NCBI GenBank assembly: GCA_943369665.1
Contig: CALRNX020000014.1
Location: forward strand, 17,607-81,606
Direction: 5' to 3'
DNA: 64,000 bases
DNA from: UKL13-3 sp943369665
Lineage (GTDB): Bacteria; Bacteroidota; Bacteroidia; UKL13-3
Positions 16,797-26,926 of the stretch are shown here, piece by piece; within the stretch, counting starts at the first letter, position 1; every line of letters starts with the position of its first letter. A program made the translations under genes and the position numbers. The notes under the pieces were generated by a model. It saw only the letters and a list, made by a program, of their open reading frames with translations, was not told where the DNA came from and searched no databases.

Positions 16797-19229
16797 ATGA
16801 AATATTCTATTCTCGCCTTTTCGTGTTTTCTTTCAATGGGCTTATCTGCTCAAAACTCTCACCGCAGTTATTTTAAAGATAATACAACATACCGCGAACA
16901 CTCTCTTGATATCACGCATATGAAGGTGGAGGTAAGTTTTGTTCCTGAAAAGGGATTGGTTAAAGGAAAAGTTTCGCATGTGTTCAATGTGCTGCAAAAA
17001 CAAGTTGACTCTGTGTTTTTTGATGCTCCTGGTATTAATATTAAATCAGCCTCGCTTAACAGTAAGCCCTTACCTTTTACCATTGTTAAAACAGGTGTAT
17101 GGGTTAAACCATCCAGCCCCTTGCAATGGGATGCAAATGGTACGATTGTATTTGAATATGAAGCAACCCCTCGAAAGGGAATTTACTTTATTGGATGGAA
17201 TGTCCCGGAGAACGCTACTGTAAATCCATTTGCTGTACGCAAACAAATATGGACACAAGGACAGGGTATTGATAACCGTTATTGGATCCCGATGTATGAT
17301 GATATGAATGATAAATTCATCACAGAAACAACGATTACATTCGATAAACAATATGAGGTATTATCAAACGGGGTATTGAAGAAGAAAACGGGAAATAAGG
17401 ATAATACCATTACATGGCATTATGCAATGAGCAAACCTCATGCAGGTTATTTATTGATGTTGGGTATCGGAAAATATGCCATTAAAAAAACAAAGAGTGG
17501 TAAAGGGGTTCCGATGAATTTGTATTACTACCCGGAGTTTGCCGACAGGGCTGAGCCAACATACAGATACTCGGAAAAAATGGTTGATTTTTTGGAACAG
17601 GAAACAGGAGTTGCTTATCCATGGGAGAGTTATTCGCAAATAATGGTGCAGGACTTTTTGTACGGAGCAATGGAAAATACCACAGCAACAATTTTTGGTG
17701 ATTTTTTTAATGTAGACAATCGTGCATACATGGATCGGAATTATGTTGGGGTGAACTGCCACGAATTAACGCATCAATGGTTTGGTGATTATATAACAGC
17801 CCGAGATGTTCGCGATACATGGTTACAGGAAAGTTATGCTACGTATTATCCCAAACAGTTTACCAAAGAAATTTTGGGAGCGGATGAATACAACTGGCAA
17901 CGCAGAGGGGAACAAAATTCGGCTTTGGAGGCAAGTAAAAAAGACCGTAACCCGGTTCGCCATACCAATGCAGGAACACCACGTGTATACCCCAAAGGTT
18001 CTAATGTGATCAGCATGTTGAATTATGTGTTAGGCGAAGAACAATGGAGGCGAGCACTCAAGGATTATCTCACCAAACATGCTTATGCCAATGTAGAAAC
18101 CAACGATTTGCAGCAATCTATTCAGGATAAATTGGGATTGGACATGAGTTGGTTTTTTGACCAATGGATCCTAAGGGGAGGTGAGCCTCAGTATACTGTT
18201 CATTACGAAGATGTGATGAAAGCGAATGGAGCACGGTATACTGAAATTGCTGTGGAACAAACCCATCAAAGAGATGAAGTGGTAGGCTTGTTTAAGATGC
18301 CGATTGTATTTGAGGTGCACTATATGGATGGTACAAGTGATAAAATACAGCAGTGGATTTCAGAGGCGTATGAAGTCGTTAAAATTGACAATAAAGCACA
18401 TAAAGAAATAGCTTTCGTTCTGTTTGACCCCAATTCACAAATATTAAAATCAGTTACTTTTAAAAAATCATTTGATGAGTTGGAAAACCAGGTTTTAAAA
18501 GCCCCTTACATGTTGGATAGATACGATGCATTGGTTGCCCTCAAAACATTTCCGATTGCAGAAAAACGTGACCTGTTGATGGAAGTTTTTAAGAAAGAAA
18601 GCTTCCATCAAATGAAGGCGGAGGTTATTAACCAACTGGTGAATGAAGAAGCTGTGGCTGCTGAATTGCAAAGTGTATTTACCCAATCGGCACCTGCCCC
18701 AAAATTGGCTGCTATCAAAAATTACACGGGTAATAATGAATCGTGGAAACAGGTATTCATCAAGGCATTGCAAGACTCAAGTTATGATGTGGTTCAAAGT
18801 GTATTGGAAAAATTATGCAGGATGTACCCTACCGAAGCGGCAACATACTTGGAAACCACAAAGAATGTTTTTGGAATGAGCAATTCGGTAAATATCAAAT
18901 GGCATGAGTTGGCAGCAACAAATCAAATCCGCAAGCAGGAAAGTGTAAATGCACTTGTTGGGTATAGCTCCAATCAATGGGAATTCCGAACACGTAACAA
19001 TGCTTTTGCTTCAATAAAGTCATTGGGGTATTGCGATGATAAATTAGTTGTGAATTTATTCGATGCAATGTTAAGCACGAATGGACGGTTGGCCACACCG
19101 GCTTCACAGCTGGCCGATTTTCTGGCACAACAAACGGAGTACAAAAACATGTTTACTGCCTACTACAAATCGCAAACCTGGGAAACCTGGCAAATTGAAC
19201 AGCTCAAGAAATACATGTCTTTCTTATAG
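16797..19229 (+). CDS. M1 family metallopeptidase (aminopeptidase N-like), exported
   Basis: The 810-residue protein has a signal peptide (cut near LSA/Q at about 18) and an M1 catalytic domain. It carries GAMEN at 290-294 and the zinc site HELTH at 322-326, with the third ligand E345 after 18 residues. A HEAT-like helical C-terminal region follows. It should remove N-terminal residues from peptides outside the cytoplasm. I place the start at the ATG at 16797, which begins the signal peptide MKYSILAFSCF. It follows the WG-repeat gene by 67 bases and may share its transcript. Confidence 0.93.
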   Translation: MKYSILAFSCFLSMGLSAQNSHRSYFKDNTTYREHSLDITHMKVEVSFVPEKGLVKGKVSHVFNVLQKQVDSVFFDAPGINIKSASLNSKPLPFTIVKTGVWVKPSSPLQWDANGTIVFEYEATPRKGIYFIGWNVPENATVNPFAVRKQIWTQGQGIDNRYWIPMYDDMNDKFITETTITFDKQYEVLSNGVLKKKTGNKDNTITWHYAMSKPHAGYLLMLGIGKYAIKKTKSGKGVPMNLYYYPEFADRAEPTYRYSEKMVDFLEQETGVAYPWESYSQIMVQDFLYGAMENTTATIFGDFFNVDNRAYMDRNYVGVNCHELTHQWFGDYITARDVRDTWLQESYATYYPKQFTKEILGADEYNWQRRGEQNSALEASKKDRNPVRHTNAGTPRVYPKGSNVISMLNYVLGEEQWRRALKDYLTKHAYANVETNDLQQSIQDKLGLDMSWFFDQWILRGGEPQYTVHYEDVMKANGARYTEIAVEQTHQRDEVVGLFKMPIVFEVHYMDGTSDKIQQWISEAYEVVKIDNKAHKEIAFVLFDPNSQILKSVTFKKSFDELENQVLKAPYMLDRYDALVALKTFPIAEKRDLLMEVFKKESFHQMKAEVINQLVNEEAVAAELQSVFTQSAPAPKLAAIKNYTGNNESWKQVFIKALQDSSYDVVQSVLEKLCRMYPTEAATYLETTKNVFGMSNSVNIKWHELAATNQIRKQESVNALVGYSSNQWEFRTRNNAFASIKSLGYCDDKLVVNLFDAMLSTNGRLATPASQLADFLAQQTEYKNMFTAYYKSQTWETWQIEQLKKYMSFL

Positions 19230-19391
19230 TGAACTTTTGGCCTGTTTTTATGGGGTTGATGAACTCCGTAGGTATCCGGCAAGCATCAATTGTTGTAAAT
19301 TAACATTGGGTTTAATGCAATCATAACTACATGTTTGTGTAATTTGTTGCAAACTATTATTTCACTTAATTTGTTTCATAATAAACAACAT

Positions 19392-20756
19392 ATGAAAAAA
19401 TTATTTACATTACTCCTATGTCTTTCCAGCATTTATAATCCTCTGGAAATAAAGGCTCAGACCACTTTCAGGATATTTGATTCCGAATTGTTTATTGATG
19501 GTTATGCTAATGGTCAGCTTGCCAAATACAATGATTCACTACCTCCCAGTGCTGGGGTTGTTAGGCTTAGGACATCATTGGTTACAAAAAAAATAACCAA
19601 CATGCAATTAGCCTCTATTGGGAACAATCTCTCAATGAAGGTCCTGGTTAAAGCGTCATGCGATAATTACGATCGAGGTGGGCATGTTAGCTTAGCTTTG
19701 GTTCCCAAAGGTAACAGTACGTATGATCCTGATAGTGTGAAACGTTTTGAGATAGCTCGTTTTATCACCCCTTTTATGAACAAAAACAAAAAACCAGATA
19801 CTGTACCATACTATTACGAGATAAATAATATTGCTTCAATTCTGCGTGAAAAAAGCATTATTGATAGCTTTGATGTATGGTGTGAGCTTGAAATATTTGG
19901 AGTGCCGTATGCTGCCAACACTGAAATAGCAGGTTGTGCTAACAGGGCGGATGTTTTTTTCGGGACACTCGATTTTACAACGAACAGCCCACAAGCCATT
20001 GAAACCAATAATATTTTATTAACGCTGGGTAACCAATTAAACTTCAATAATTACAATGCCTCTGCTACTGATATTGTTGGCCAAACCGTAAGAACAATTC
20101 CATTTACATTAGCTACTAAAAGTTATCATACAAAGATCCACTTAATCACTTCCAATCATGGAGCGGGGAGCGGTGGTGAGGAATACAACAGGCGCTTTCA
20201 TTATGTATTCGTTGATGGCACGCAGGTTTTGAGTTATATGCCGGGATTTGAATCATGTGAGCCATACCGCAAGTATAATACACAAGCCAATGGTATTTAT
20301 GGCTCATCACCAAGAACCGATGAACAATGGCAGTCGTTTAGCAACTGGTGCCCGGGAGCTTATATTCCACCCCGAATTATTTATCTTGGGACATTAGAGG
20401 CAGGAAACCATTCGTTTAAAATAGAAGTTCCTGATGCAGTGTTTGTAGGTGCCGATGGCAATTTCCCTTTGTCTGTTTATATACAAGGAAAAACAGAACA
20501 GGTAACAGGAGTGAAGGATGCAGACAATTTAATGTCGAGTGCATTGCTGTATCCGAACCCTGCAAATGGACAACATGTAAGTATTGTTTCGGAAAGTGAA
20601 GTTACTCAATACGCAGTTTACAATACAATTGGAAAAGAAGTATTAAACGGTTTTTCGTCAGATATCAGTATCGAAAATCTGAATGATGGAATGTATTACG
20701 TAAGAATATTTTTTGCGAATGGACAGTATATTGTAAAACCATTGGTAAAAGAATAA
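19392..20756 (+). CDS. Secreted PNGase F-like peptide:N-glycosidase with T9SS sorting domain
   Basis: The 454-residue protein has a signal peptide (about 1-22, KA/QTT), two PNGase F-type beta domains and a C-terminal T9SS sorting domain from about 386 (LYPNP to the end). From my recall of the mature Flavobacterium PNGase F sequence, CDNYDR (90-95) aligns with CDEWDR, putting D94 at catalytic D60. VWCELE places E165 at E118, and EYNRRFH (264-270) places E264 at E206. RFITPF and WCPGAYIPPRI also match. It should cut N-glycans from glycoproteins at the asparagine link, at the cell surface or outside. I start at the ATG at 19392, which opens the signal peptide. Confidence 0.82.
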   Translation: MKKLFTLLLCLSSIYNPLEIKAQTTFRIFDSELFIDGYANGQLAKYNDSLPPSAGVVRLRTSLVTKKITNMQLASIGNNLSMKVLVKASCDNYDRGGHVSLALVPKGNSTYDPDSVKRFEIARFITPFMNKNKKPDTVPYYYEINNIASILREKSIIDSFDVWCELEIFGVPYAANTEIAGCANRADVFFGTLDFTTNSPQAIETNNILLTLGNQLNFNNYNASATDIVGQTVRTIPFTLATKSYHTKIHLITSNHGAGSGGEEYNRRFHYVFVDGTQVLSYMPGFESCEPYRKYNTQANGIYGSSPRTDEQWQSFSNWCPGAYIPPRIIYLGTLEAGNHSFKIEVPDAVFVGADGNFPLSVYIQGKTEQVTGVKDADNLMSSALLYPNPANGQHVSIVSESEVTQYAVYNTIGKEVLNGFSSDISIENLNDGMYYVRIFFANGQYIVKPLVKE

Positions 20757-20776
20757 TAAAGTAACTAACGATAAAG

Positions 20777-20815
20777 AAAAAGCCTCGGATGAAGAAATTC
20801 ATCCGAGGCTTTTTT
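20777..20815. terminator. Bidirectional terminator between the PNGase F-like gene and metK
   Basis: A stem containing AGCCTCGGATGAA and TTCATCCGAGGCT around a GAAA loop has A residues on one side and T residues on the other. It can serve both convergent genes. Confidence 0.92.
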
Positions 20816-20836
20816 ATGGGTAGTGAGATATAAGAA

Positions 20837-22090
20837 TTATTTCAACTTAAATTCTTTTTTCACTTTGTCTACGAAGTCTAATTTTTCCCAGGTAAACAAC
20901 TCCACTTTCTTAACCAGCTTCTTGCCATCAGGTGATGTAAAGGTTTTGGTTACAGTTTCGTTTTTACGACCCATATGACCATAAGCAGCAGTTTCGCTAT
21001 AGATCGGGTTACGCAATTTCAAGCGAGTTTCAATTCCATATGGAGTCATGTCAAAGATTTTCTCCACTTTCTTAGCAATTTCGCCATCTGTCATTTTCAC
21101 TTTTGCAGTTCCATTGGTGTTAATATAAATACCCATTGGATCTTTAACGCCAATAGCATAACTAACCTGTACCAACACTTCGGTGCACAAGCCGGCAGCA
21201 ACTAAGTTTTTTGCGATATGACGGGTTGCATAAGCAGCACTTCTGTCTACCTTACTTGGATCTTTTCCTGAGAAAGCTCCTCCTCCGTGTGCACCTTTTC
21301 CTCCGTATGTGTCAACAATGATTTTGCGACCCGTTAAACCGGTATCACCATGCGGTCCGCCAATTACGAACTTACCTGTTGGGTTGATATGGTAGTTAAT
21401 GCTGTTGTTAAATAACTTAGCGTATTTTTTGTATTTGGTTTTAACGCGTGGGATCAAAATTTCAATGATATCTTTTTTAATCTTAGCCAACATTTTAGCT
21501 TCAGTATCAAAATCATCATGCTGTGTAGAAACTACGATCGAGTCAATTCTAACAGGCTCGTTTTTGTCGTTATACTCTAAAGTAACCTGCGATTTAGCGT
21601 CAGGGCGCAAATATTTGATCGCTTTGTTTTCCCTGCGCAAAGCAGCAAGTTCCAACAAAATACCATGAGCCAGGTCTAAAGCCAATGGCATGTAGTTGTC
21701 TGTTTCTGCAGTTGCATAACCAAACATCATTCCTTGGTCACCAGCACCTTGGTCTTGTTTCTTTTTACGGTCAACCCCTTGGTTAATATCGGCCGATTGC
21801 TCGTGAATAGCTGAAAGCACTCCGCAAGAGTTTGCTTCGAACATATACTCCGATTTAGTGTAACCAATTTTTTTGATCACATCACGTGCAATGGTTTGAA
21901 CATCCAAATACGCTTTTGATTTTACCTCACCTGCCAACACAACTTGTCCTGTAGTTACAAGGGTTTCACAAGCTACTTTCGACTCAGGGTCGAATGCTAA
22001 AAAATTGTCAATTAATGCATCCGAAATTTGATCGGCTACTTTGTCTGGGTGTCCTTCGCTTACGGACTCTGATGTGAACAAATACGACAT
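20837..22090 (-). CDS. metK: S-adenosylmethionine synthetase
   Basis: The 417-residue protein has the MAT signatures SEGHPDKVADQISDA near the N-terminus, GAGDQGMMFGYA, and GGGAFSGKDPSKVDRSAAY in the P-loop-like region. It makes S-adenosylmethionine from methionine and ATP and so supplies the methyltransferases encoded here, such as rlmB. It is divergent from the small acidic protein at 22230. I looked for a SAM riboswitch in its 110-base leader and saw none. Confidence 0.97.
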   Translation of the reverse strand: MSYLFTSESVSEGHPDKVADQISDALIDNFLAFDPESKVACETLVTTGQVVLAGEVKSKAYLDVQTIARDVIKKIGYTKSEYMFEANSCGVLSAIHEQSADINQGVDRKKKQDQGAGDQGMMFGYATAETDNYMPLALDLAHGILLELAALRRENKAIKYLRPDAKSQVTLEYNDKNEPVRIDSIVVSTQHDDFDTEAKMLAKIKKDIIEILIPRVKTKYKKYAKLFNNSINYHINPTGKFVIGGPHGDTGLTGRKIIVDTYGGKGAHGGGAFSGKDPSKVDRSAAYATRHIAKNLVAAGLCTEVLVQVSYAIGVKDPMGIYINTNGTAKVKMTDGEIAKKVEKIFDMTPYGIETRLKLRNPIYSETAAYGHMGRKNETVTKTFTSPDGKKLVKKVELFTWEKLDFVDKVKKEFKLK

Positions 22091-22229
22091 GAAGTGTTTA
22101 TATAATTAAATGTTAAACTTACAAATAAAAGAGTGGCAAAAATACACTTTTACAGCAAGTTGCAAAGCCTAAAAAAAATAAACCTAAAACACATGGAAAT
22201 GCTTGTGGTTACTCATATTTTTGACACAG

Positions 22230-22796
22230 ATGCAAGATTTAGAGCCACATTATAGATGGAGAGACCTTTACCGCTCCGAGGATGATGAACAATCTCCTTT
22301 CTTTGAACGCGAGTACAGTGAGTTCGAATATACCAACCAAGTTTACAATTATTTGTTGCATCCACAGTGGGATGATTTTGGCTCACCAACATTGTACATC
22401 AAAATTCTTTATGCAGATTATAATGATGGTTATGCGATTATCGAAATGATAGGCGAATGGAACGATGCTGTTACCAATGATATCATGTTTTTGAAGCGAG
22501 ATGTGATTGAAGTTTTGCTTGAAAGCGGTATTCAAAAGTTTATTTTAATTGGAGAGAATGTGCTCAATTTTCATGCAAGTGATGATAGCTATTATGAAGA
22601 GTGGTTTCAGGATGTGGAAGATGGATGGATCGCAGCAGTAAATTTTCAGGAACATGTGCTGCAGGAGTTTAAAGATGCCAATATTGATTATTACTTAATT
22701 TTTGGTGGAGAGCTTGATCATATGAACTGGCGGAAGAATAGCCCGATGCAGGTTTTTAGCATGGTGGAGCAAACCATGCAACGCAGGTTGGGCTGA
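22230..22796 (+). CDS. Acidic protein of unknown function
   Basis: The 188-residue cytoplasmic protein is rich in Asp, Glu and aromatic residues and has no signal peptide or membrane segment. It looks alpha/beta, with segments such as YIKILYADYNDGYAIIEMIGEW and IQKFILIGENVLNF read in part. I recognise no family. A TATTTTTG element at 22216-22223 sits six bases before the chosen ATG. uvrA follows 87 bases downstream on the same strand. Confidence 0.75.
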   Translation: MQDLEPHYRWRDLYRSEDDEQSPFFEREYSEFEYTNQVYNYLLHPQWDDFGSPTLYIKILYADYNDGYAIIEMIGEWNDAVTNDIMFLKRDVIEVLLESGIQKFILIGENVLNFHASDDSYYEEWFQDVEDGWIAAVNFQEHVLQEFKDANIDYYLIFGGELDHMNWRKNSPMQVFSMVEQTMQRRLG

Positions 22797-22883
22797 TGTC
22801 GAATTAAAACAATACCCTTACATTTACCGTTTAAAAGAAATCTTTTAACATATTTAGTTAAAAGGAACAATTAGCGCTTAATC

Positions 22884-25766
22884 ATGGCAAAAACGAAAAC
22901 ACAACCGCAGACAACAATAGAATCGGCAAGTGAAGAAGAATATATTGAAGTACTTGGGGCAAGGGAGCATAATTTAAAAAATATTGATGTACGTATTCCG
23001 CGCAATAAGCTAGTTACGATAACAGGATTAAGCGGAAGTGGAAAATCGTCACTGGCTTTTGATACCATTTTTGCAGAAGGGCAGCGGAGGTATATGGAGA
23101 GTTTTTCGGCTTACGCAAGACAGTTTATTGGGAACATGGAACGTCCTGATGTAGATAAGATCAATGGGCTTTCTCCGGTTATTTCCATTGAACAAAAAAC
23201 AGTGAACAAGAATCCGCGTTCCACAGTAGGGACGATTACTGAGATTTATGATTTCATGCGTTTGTTGTTTGCCCGTGCGGCAGATGCATACAGTTACGAG
23301 AGCGGAGAGAAAATGATCAAGATGACGGAAGAGCAGATCATTAGCAATATTGTTACCCAATTTGAGAATAAGAAGATTTCTATTTTAGCACCACTCATTA
23401 AAGGTCGTAAAGGCCATTACCGTGAGTTGTTTGAGCAAATCCGTAAACAAGGTTATACAAAAGTAAGGTTGGATGGAGTCGTTGTGGAGATCACACCCAA
23501 AATGCAGGCCGATCGTTATAAAATCCATGATATTGAAGTATTGATCGACCGGATTGAACCCAAAAAAGATGCTCGTTTCCGGATAGGAGAAAGTGTGAAG
23601 AACGCCTTAAAAATGGGAAAAGGGACAATGGTGCTCATTGAAGGTGATGGGAAAGGAGAAAAGGCGTTTCATTTCAGTAAGTTTTTAATGGATCCTAAAA
23701 GCGGTATCAGTTATGACGAGCCGCAACCCAATACATTTTCATTTAATTCTCCTTACGGTGCATGTACAAGATGTGATGGCTTGGGTGTGGTGAGTATGTT
23801 AGATGAAAACAATATCATACCCGATAAAACGCTTAATATTAATAAAGGAGCACTGGCACCTCTCGGAGAAGCAAGGGAGAACTGGACGTTTACACAGCTG
23901 AGAGAACTGGGCAAAAAGTATAAATTTACGTTTGCCGAACCTATTGAAAAAATGAAGCGGGAGGCGTTGGATGTAATTTTATATGGAAGTGATGAACCGC
24001 TTGTTGTTCCTTACCAATATAGCAGTGGATATACCCAAAACTATAATTCAACTTGGGAAGGCTTGGTTCCCTTTATTACACGTCACTACCACGAGAAAAG
24101 TTCTGATTCCGTGGTTCGCTGGGCAGAAGAGTTTATGACGATAGAACCTTGTCCTGAGTGCAAAGGAGCGCGACTTAAAAAGGAATCATTGCACTATAAA
24201 ATTGGCGATAAAAATATTGCAGACCTGGCTTCAATGGAAATTATTGCTTTGGGCAAATGGTTTGATGAAGAGGTTGATAAACATCTGGACAAGAAACAAA
24301 CCATTATTGCTGCCGAGATATTAAAGGAGATCCGAAGCCGTATTAAGTTTCTGGTTGGCGTGGGGATAGATTATCTGACACTTAACTCTCCGGCACGAAC
24401 ACTCAGTGGAGGAGAAGCACAACGAATCCGTTTAGCAACACAAATTGGCTCGCAATTGGTGGGCGTACTATATATTCTGGATGAGCCAAGTATTGGTTTG
24501 CACCAACGGGATAATAACCGGCTGATCCAATCCTTGAAAGATTTGCGCGATGTTGGAAACAGTGTAATTGTGGTAGAACATGATAAGGATATGATGGCCG
24601 AAAGTGATTTTATCCTGGATATTGGTTATGGTGCCGGGATACATGGCGGACATATTGCTGCGCAAGGGACGTTGTCCGATATTATGAAGTCAGATTCATC
24701 AACAGCGCAATACTTAAATGGGAAGAAAGAAATTGCTGTTCCCAAGGAGAGAAGAAAAGGGAATGGTAAAAAAATTGTATTGAAAGGAGCTACAGGGAAT
24801 AATCTGAAAAATGTTACGGTTGAGTTTCCTTTGGGTAAGTTAATTGCAGTAACAGGTGTAAGCGGTAGCGGAAAATCATCGCTAATCAATGAAACATTGT
24901 ATCCTATTTTGCGTCAGCATTTTTATGGTTCACATCAAAAACCGTTACCGTATAAAAAGTTTGAAGGAATTGAGCATATTGATAAGGTAATAGAGATCGA
25001 TCAGAGCCCGATCGGAAGAACACCACGGAGCAATCCCGCTACTTATGTTGAAGTGTTCGCTAATATTCGGGACTTATTTGCCAGTTTACCTGAAGCAAAA
25101 ATAAGGGGATATAAACCTGGGCGTTTTTCGTTTAATGTAAAAGGTGGTAGATGCGAAACTTGTCAAGGAGCGGGCATGCGTACAATTGAAATGAATTTTT
25201 TACCTGATGTATATGTTAAGTGTGAAACCTGTAACGGTAAGCGTTACAACAGGGAAACACTTGAAGTACGTTTTAAAGGAAAATCCATTAATGATGTATT
25301 GGATATGAGTATTGAGGATGCAGTGAAATTCTTTGAAAACACGCCACAAATCCTACGTAAAATTGAAGCATTAAATGATGTTGGTTTGGGTTATGTAACG
25401 CTTGGCCAACAAAGTACAACACTTAGTGGTGGTGAGGCGCAACGTGTAAAACTGGCAACCGAGCTGAGTAAACGTGATACAGGAAATACGTTCTATATTT
25501 TAGATGAACCTACTACCGGCTTGCACTTTGAAGATGTAAATGTTTTGTTGGGAGTGCTCCAAAAACTGGTTGACAAAGGCAATACTGTTTTGGTTATCGA
25601 GCATAATTTGGATATGGTAAAAGTAGCCGACCATGTTATTGATATTGGTTCAGAAGGCGGAAAATACGGTGGTGAAGTGTTATGCGAAGGAACTCCGGAG
25701 CAAATTTGTAAAGAAAAGAAAAGCCATACCGGCAGATTTCTGAAGAAAGAATTGGGACTTGTTTAA
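22884..25766 (+). CDS. uvrA: UvrABC excinuclease subunit A
   Basis: The 960-residue protein is a full-length UvrA with two ABC ATPase modules. Walker A motifs are GLSGSGKSS at 48-56 and GVSGSGKSS at 658-666, and the signatures LSGGEAQRIRLA and LSGGEAQRVKLA are both present. Zinc-binding CxxC pairs (CTRCDGLG, CPECKGAR and the CETCQGAG/CETCNGKR pair) are intact. It finds bulky DNA lesions and loads UvrB in nucleotide excision repair. Confidence 0.97.
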   Translation: MAKTKTQPQTTIESASEEEYIEVLGAREHNLKNIDVRIPRNKLVTITGLSGSGKSSLAFDTIFAEGQRRYMESFSAYARQFIGNMERPDVDKINGLSPVISIEQKTVNKNPRSTVGTITEIYDFMRLLFARAADAYSYESGEKMIKMTEEQIISNIVTQFENKKISILAPLIKGRKGHYRELFEQIRKQGYTKVRLDGVVVEITPKMQADRYKIHDIEVLIDRIEPKKDARFRIGESVKNALKMGKGTMVLIEGDGKGEKAFHFSKFLMDPKSGISYDEPQPNTFSFNSPYGACTRCDGLGVVSMLDENNIIPDKTLNINKGALAPLGEARENWTFTQLRELGKKYKFTFAEPIEKMKREALDVILYGSDEPLVVPYQYSSGYTQNYNSTWEGLVPFITRHYHEKSSDSVVRWAEEFMTIEPCPECKGARLKKESLHYKIGDKNIADLASMEIIALGKWFDEEVDKHLDKKQTIIAAEILKEIRSRIKFLVGVGIDYLTLNSPARTLSGGEAQRIRLATQIGSQLVGVLYILDEPSIGLHQRDNNRLIQSLKDLRDVGNSVIVVEHDKDMMAESDFILDIGYGAGIHGGHIAAQGTLSDIMKSDSSTAQYLNGKKEIAVPKERRKGNGKKIVLKGATGNNLKNVTVEFPLGKLIAVTGVSGSGKSSLINETLYPILRQHFYGSHQKPLPYKKFEGIEHIDKVIEIDQSPIGRTPRSNPATYVEVFANIRDLFASLPEAKIRGYKPGRFSFNVKGGRCETCQGAGMRTIEMNFLPDVYVKCETCNGKRYNRETLEVRFKGKSINDVLDMSIEDAVKFFENTPQILRKIEALNDVGLGYVTLGQQSTTLSGGEAQRVKLATELSKRDTGNTFYILDEPTTGLHFEDVNVLLGVLQKLVDKGNTVLVIEHNLDMVKVADHVIDIGSEGGKYGGEVLCEGTPEQICKEKKSHTGRFLKKELGLV

Positions 25767-25793
25767 ACCTTTTTTGGAAAAAAGGGAAATGAA

Positions 25794-25839
25794 TTTGAAT
25801 CTTCTTATTTTTTTTGACTATTTTTGTCATGTCAAAAAA
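25794..25839 (+). promoter_or_regulatory. Predicted promoter and overlapping palindromic operator of the Fic gene
   Basis: TTTG (25794-25797) and TATTTTTG (25819-25826) make a Bacteroidota promoter with a somewhat long 21-base spacer. A perfect 9-bp inverted repeat, TTTTTTGAC (25810-25818) and GTCAAAAAA (25831-25839), brackets the -7 element with arm centres about 21 bases (two helical turns) apart. That geometry suits a dimeric repressor, perhaps the helix-turn-helix of the encoded protein itself. Confidence 0.5.
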
Positions 25840-25847
25840 GTTCAATC

Positions 25848-26903
25848 ATGAAATCACTTCTAAAATCAGCACGTGAGAAAAAGGGGTTACTTATCCGCGA
25901 AGTAGCCAATAAGCTTGGTATTGATCAGGCATTGGTGAGCAAATTTGAAAGTGGTAATCGTAAGCCAACCAAACCCCAATTAAAAAAGCTTGCGAGCATT
26001 TTGGACATTGATGAGCGCGAGCTGATGGTGGCGTGGTTGAGTGAACGAATAATGTATGAAATTAAGGATGAAGAATTTGGTTTGGAGGCTTTAGTTGCTG
26101 CCGAAGAACAAATGAAATATCAAGTAACTCCTACAACAAAAACAGCAATTCCCAAATCACTCAAATCTATTCTATCGCAGATCGATAAGCTCAAGAAAAA
26201 ACTTGACAAGTTCCGTCAATTTGATAGTTATCGTATTGCACAAGCCTTAGAGTTAGAATATACTTTTGAAAGCAACAGAATAGAAGGCAATACACTCACT
26301 TTAAAAGAAACAGATTTGGTAGTGAATGAGGGATTAACCATTAGTGGGAAAAGTATGCGTGAGCATCTAGAGGCAATTAACCATAAGGAGGCGATCGAGT
26401 ATGTGAAGCACCTTATTGATAAAAAAAGTGATATTAATGAGCGTGAGGTTCTTTCCGTTCATAATTTGATTTTACGAGGTATTGACCAGGCCAATGCGGG
26501 CAAGTATCGTAATGTTCAGGTGATGATAAAGGGAAGTTCATTTACTCCTCCGGCTCCATACCTAGTGGCAAAACAAATGGAAGATTATTTTTTGTGGTAC
26601 CGAAGCAACGTAAAAAAAATGCATCCTGTATTGTTGGCGGCCGAAATGCATGAACGTTTGGTTACGATCCATCCTTTTATTGACGGAAACGGCCGCACTT
26701 CAAGGCTGATCATGAATTTGGTTTTGCTTAAGTATGGCTATGTAATTGCCAATATAAAAGGAGATGCACAAAGCAGGGTTGCTTATTACAATGCTTTGGA
26801 GAAGGTGCAAACAGGTGGGAGTAAAGATGATTTTATGCTGCTGGTTGCCCAATATGAACAGGAAGCACTGGAGCGTTATATTCATGTTTTAAATGCTCAG
26901 TAG
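25848..26903 (+). CDS. Fic-domain protein with N-terminal XRE-type helix-turn-helix
   Basis: The 351-residue protein joins an XRE-like DNA-binding domain (about 1-65) to a Fic domain. The catalytic motif HPFIDGNGRTSR is complete at 275-286, and the inhibitory motif SNRIEG at 142-147 (pattern S/TxxxEG/N) lies before the Fic core, as in class II Fic proteins. Fic enzymes usually transfer AMP to a hydroxyl of a target protein, and the inhibitory glutamate (E146) holds the enzyme in check. The helix-turn-helix suggests self-regulation through the operator just upstream. I use the ATG at 25848; a TTG at 25824 would lie inside the promoter. Confidence 0.9.
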   Translation: MKSLLKSAREKKGLLIREVANKLGIDQALVSKFESGNRKPTKPQLKKLASILDIDERELMVAWLSERIMYEIKDEEFGLEALVAAEEQMKYQVTPTTKTAIPKSLKSILSQIDKLKKKLDKFRQFDSYRIAQALELEYTFESNRIEGNTLTLKETDLVVNEGLTISGKSMREHLEAINHKEAIEYVKHLIDKKSDINEREVLSVHNLILRGIDQANAGKYRNVQVMIKGSSFTPPAPYLVAKQMEDYFLWYRSNVKKMHPVLLAAEMHERLVTIHPFIDGNGRTSRLIMNLVLLKYGYVIANIKGDAQSRVAYYNALEKVQTGGSKDDFMLLVAQYEQEALERYIHVLNAQ

Positions 26904-26926
26904 CGGGCTTTAAGCTATTGATAAGC

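Noticed and set aside
22091..22229. SAM riboswitch upstream of metK
   Set aside because: I looked for SAM-I and SAM-II type pairing patterns in the AT-rich leader and saw none. A covariance-model scan would settle it.
25767..25790. Terminator after uvrA (CCTTTTTT-GG-AAAAAAGG)
   Set aside because: The loop would be two bases and no T tract follows the stem, so it is not a convincing terminator.
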